Shown here: one piece after another, positions 30,829 through 31,177 of the stretch
How positions within the stretch are numbered: position 1 is the stretch's first letter
Layout: the number at the start of each line of letters is the position of its first letter
NCBI GenBank assembly: GCA_902766655.1
Contig: CACXEL010000078.1
Location: 1 to 31,177 of the forward strand
Direction of reading: 5' to 3'
Length of the DNA: 31,177 nt
Source of the DNA: an uncultured Lachnospiraceae bacterium
GTDB lineage: Bacteria; Bacillota; Clostridia; Lachnospirales; Lachnospiraceae
The notes under the pieces: model-generated
Seen by the model: the letters and a program-made list of their open reading frames with translations, nothing else
The model's database searches: none
Told to the model about the DNA's origin: nothing
Translations under genes and position numbers: made by a program

Positions 30829-31055
30829 GACTAAGACAGCTTGACAATTATATGGATTTCATGACCGCTGTCCAGGGGTGTGACGGGGAGGTCCTCTTCA
30901 CCTCCGAGGAAGGCGACCGCCTGGACCTGCGCTCCACCTTCTGTCAGTACCTTTTCGCCTCCTCCTGCGGGGACAAGGACTACCTCACGAAAGGGAAGAT
31001 CCTGTGCAGCGCGGAGGCGGACTACGCCCGCCTCGCCCCCTATCTGACATTTTGA
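30825..31055 (+). CDS. Small HPr-like protein without the active histidine
   Basis: A 76-residue protein whose start overlaps the AraC stop by four bases, which supports it as a real gene. Its pattern (MDFMTAVQGCDGEVLF then DLRSTFCQYLFASS and a C-terminal strand LAPYLTF) resembles small HPr-fold proteins of Clostridia in which the segment VDLxSG...VDAKS is recognisable. There is no histidine at all in the sequence, so it cannot be a PTS phosphocarrier. It may modulate the AraC partner by protein contact. The HPr link is a by-eye judgement; otherwise it is a hypothetical protein. Confidence 0.65.
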   Translation: MRLRQLDNYMDFMTAVQGCDGEVLFTSEEGDRLDLRSTFCQYLFASSCGDKDYLTKGKILCSAEADYARLAPYLTF

Positions 31056-31074
31056 ATCAGCGCCTGGGCAGGCA

Positions 31075-31175
31075 TCAGGGAGGGCCCTTTGAGAAGCAGG
31101 GACGGTCCTTTTTTCTCAAAATCTCGGATTTTGCGAAAAAAGGACCGTCCCTGCTTCTCAAAGGGCCCTCCCTGA
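31075..31175 (+). terminator. Very long hairpin at the window end (GGGACGGTCC family)
   Basis: Arms of 49 bases (31075-31123 and 31127-31175) pair with one mismatch around TCG; core GGGACGGTCCTTTTTT with an added outer AGGGAGGGCCCTTTG. It may extend past the window edge. It starts 19 nt after the small HPr-like gene and may act as its terminator. Confidence 0.75.
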
Positions 31176-31177
31176 CC

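Overview
The window looks like a chromosomal piece of a GC-rich anaerobic Firmicute of the Clostridia, perhaps a Lachnospiraceae-type gut organism. The support is a FloA/NfeD pair, a LytTR response regulator with a Spo0B-like kinase, an ECF-type ThiT under a TPP riboswitch, a CIRCE-controlled hsp20, [FeFe]- and [NiFe]-hydrogenase maturation genes, and the absence of any oxygen-respiration gene. The species cannot be named from the sequence. No rRNA, tRNA, CRISPR array, transposase or phage gene was seen.

Layout. 1-2309 (minus): MoxR ATPase, DUF58 protein and the start of an unidentified gene. 2310-2805: noncoding, with nested repeats and a terminator. 2806-5779 (minus): a four-gene operon, histidine kinase > NfeD > FloA > LytTR regulator. 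5936-7663 (minus): a lipoprotein of the oligopeptide-binding family. 7878-8648 (plus): promoter, TPP riboswitch, thiT. 8821-9258 (minus): hsp20 with CIRCE. 9552-11805 (minus): aldo/keto reductase-ferredoxin fusion and nagA. 11959-12867 (plus): a promoter with palindromic operator, a structured leader ending in a terminator, a second promoter and a TetR regulator. 13180-27609 (plus): the main cluster. 27817-31055 (plus): a GPH-family transporter, an AraC regulator and a small HPr-like protein.

The main cluster is the notable part. It holds one NifH-like reductase, two separate pairs of nitrogenase component-1-like proteins, HypF-HypC-HypD-HypE (the enzymes that build Fe(CN)2CO for [NiFe] hydrogenases), a TM1266-type regulator, and HydF and HydE (two of the three [FeFe]-hydrogenase H-cluster maturases). 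No hydrogenase subunit, HypA, HypB or HydG is in the window. One reductase plus two D/K pairs is formally like NifH with NifDK and NifEN. My inference is an undescribed nitrogenase-like enzyme or cofactor-assembly line that uses, or makes, a CN/CO-bearing metal centre. Much of the cluster is tightly coupled (4-nt or longer overlaps), but it is interrupted by unusual noncoding spacers: 40-bp tandem repeats, a perfect 27-bp hairpin between hypF and hypC, and a 665-bp spacer carrying two inverted copies of a ~185-bp structured element whose hairpins differ in sequence but keep their folding.

Two signals run through the whole window. One is a family of very long, nearly perfect hairpins with the core GGGACGGTCC at gene ends. 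The other is a short word, GGAAATG or GGAAAATG, which I counted by hand about 49 times on both strands where about two or three would be expected.
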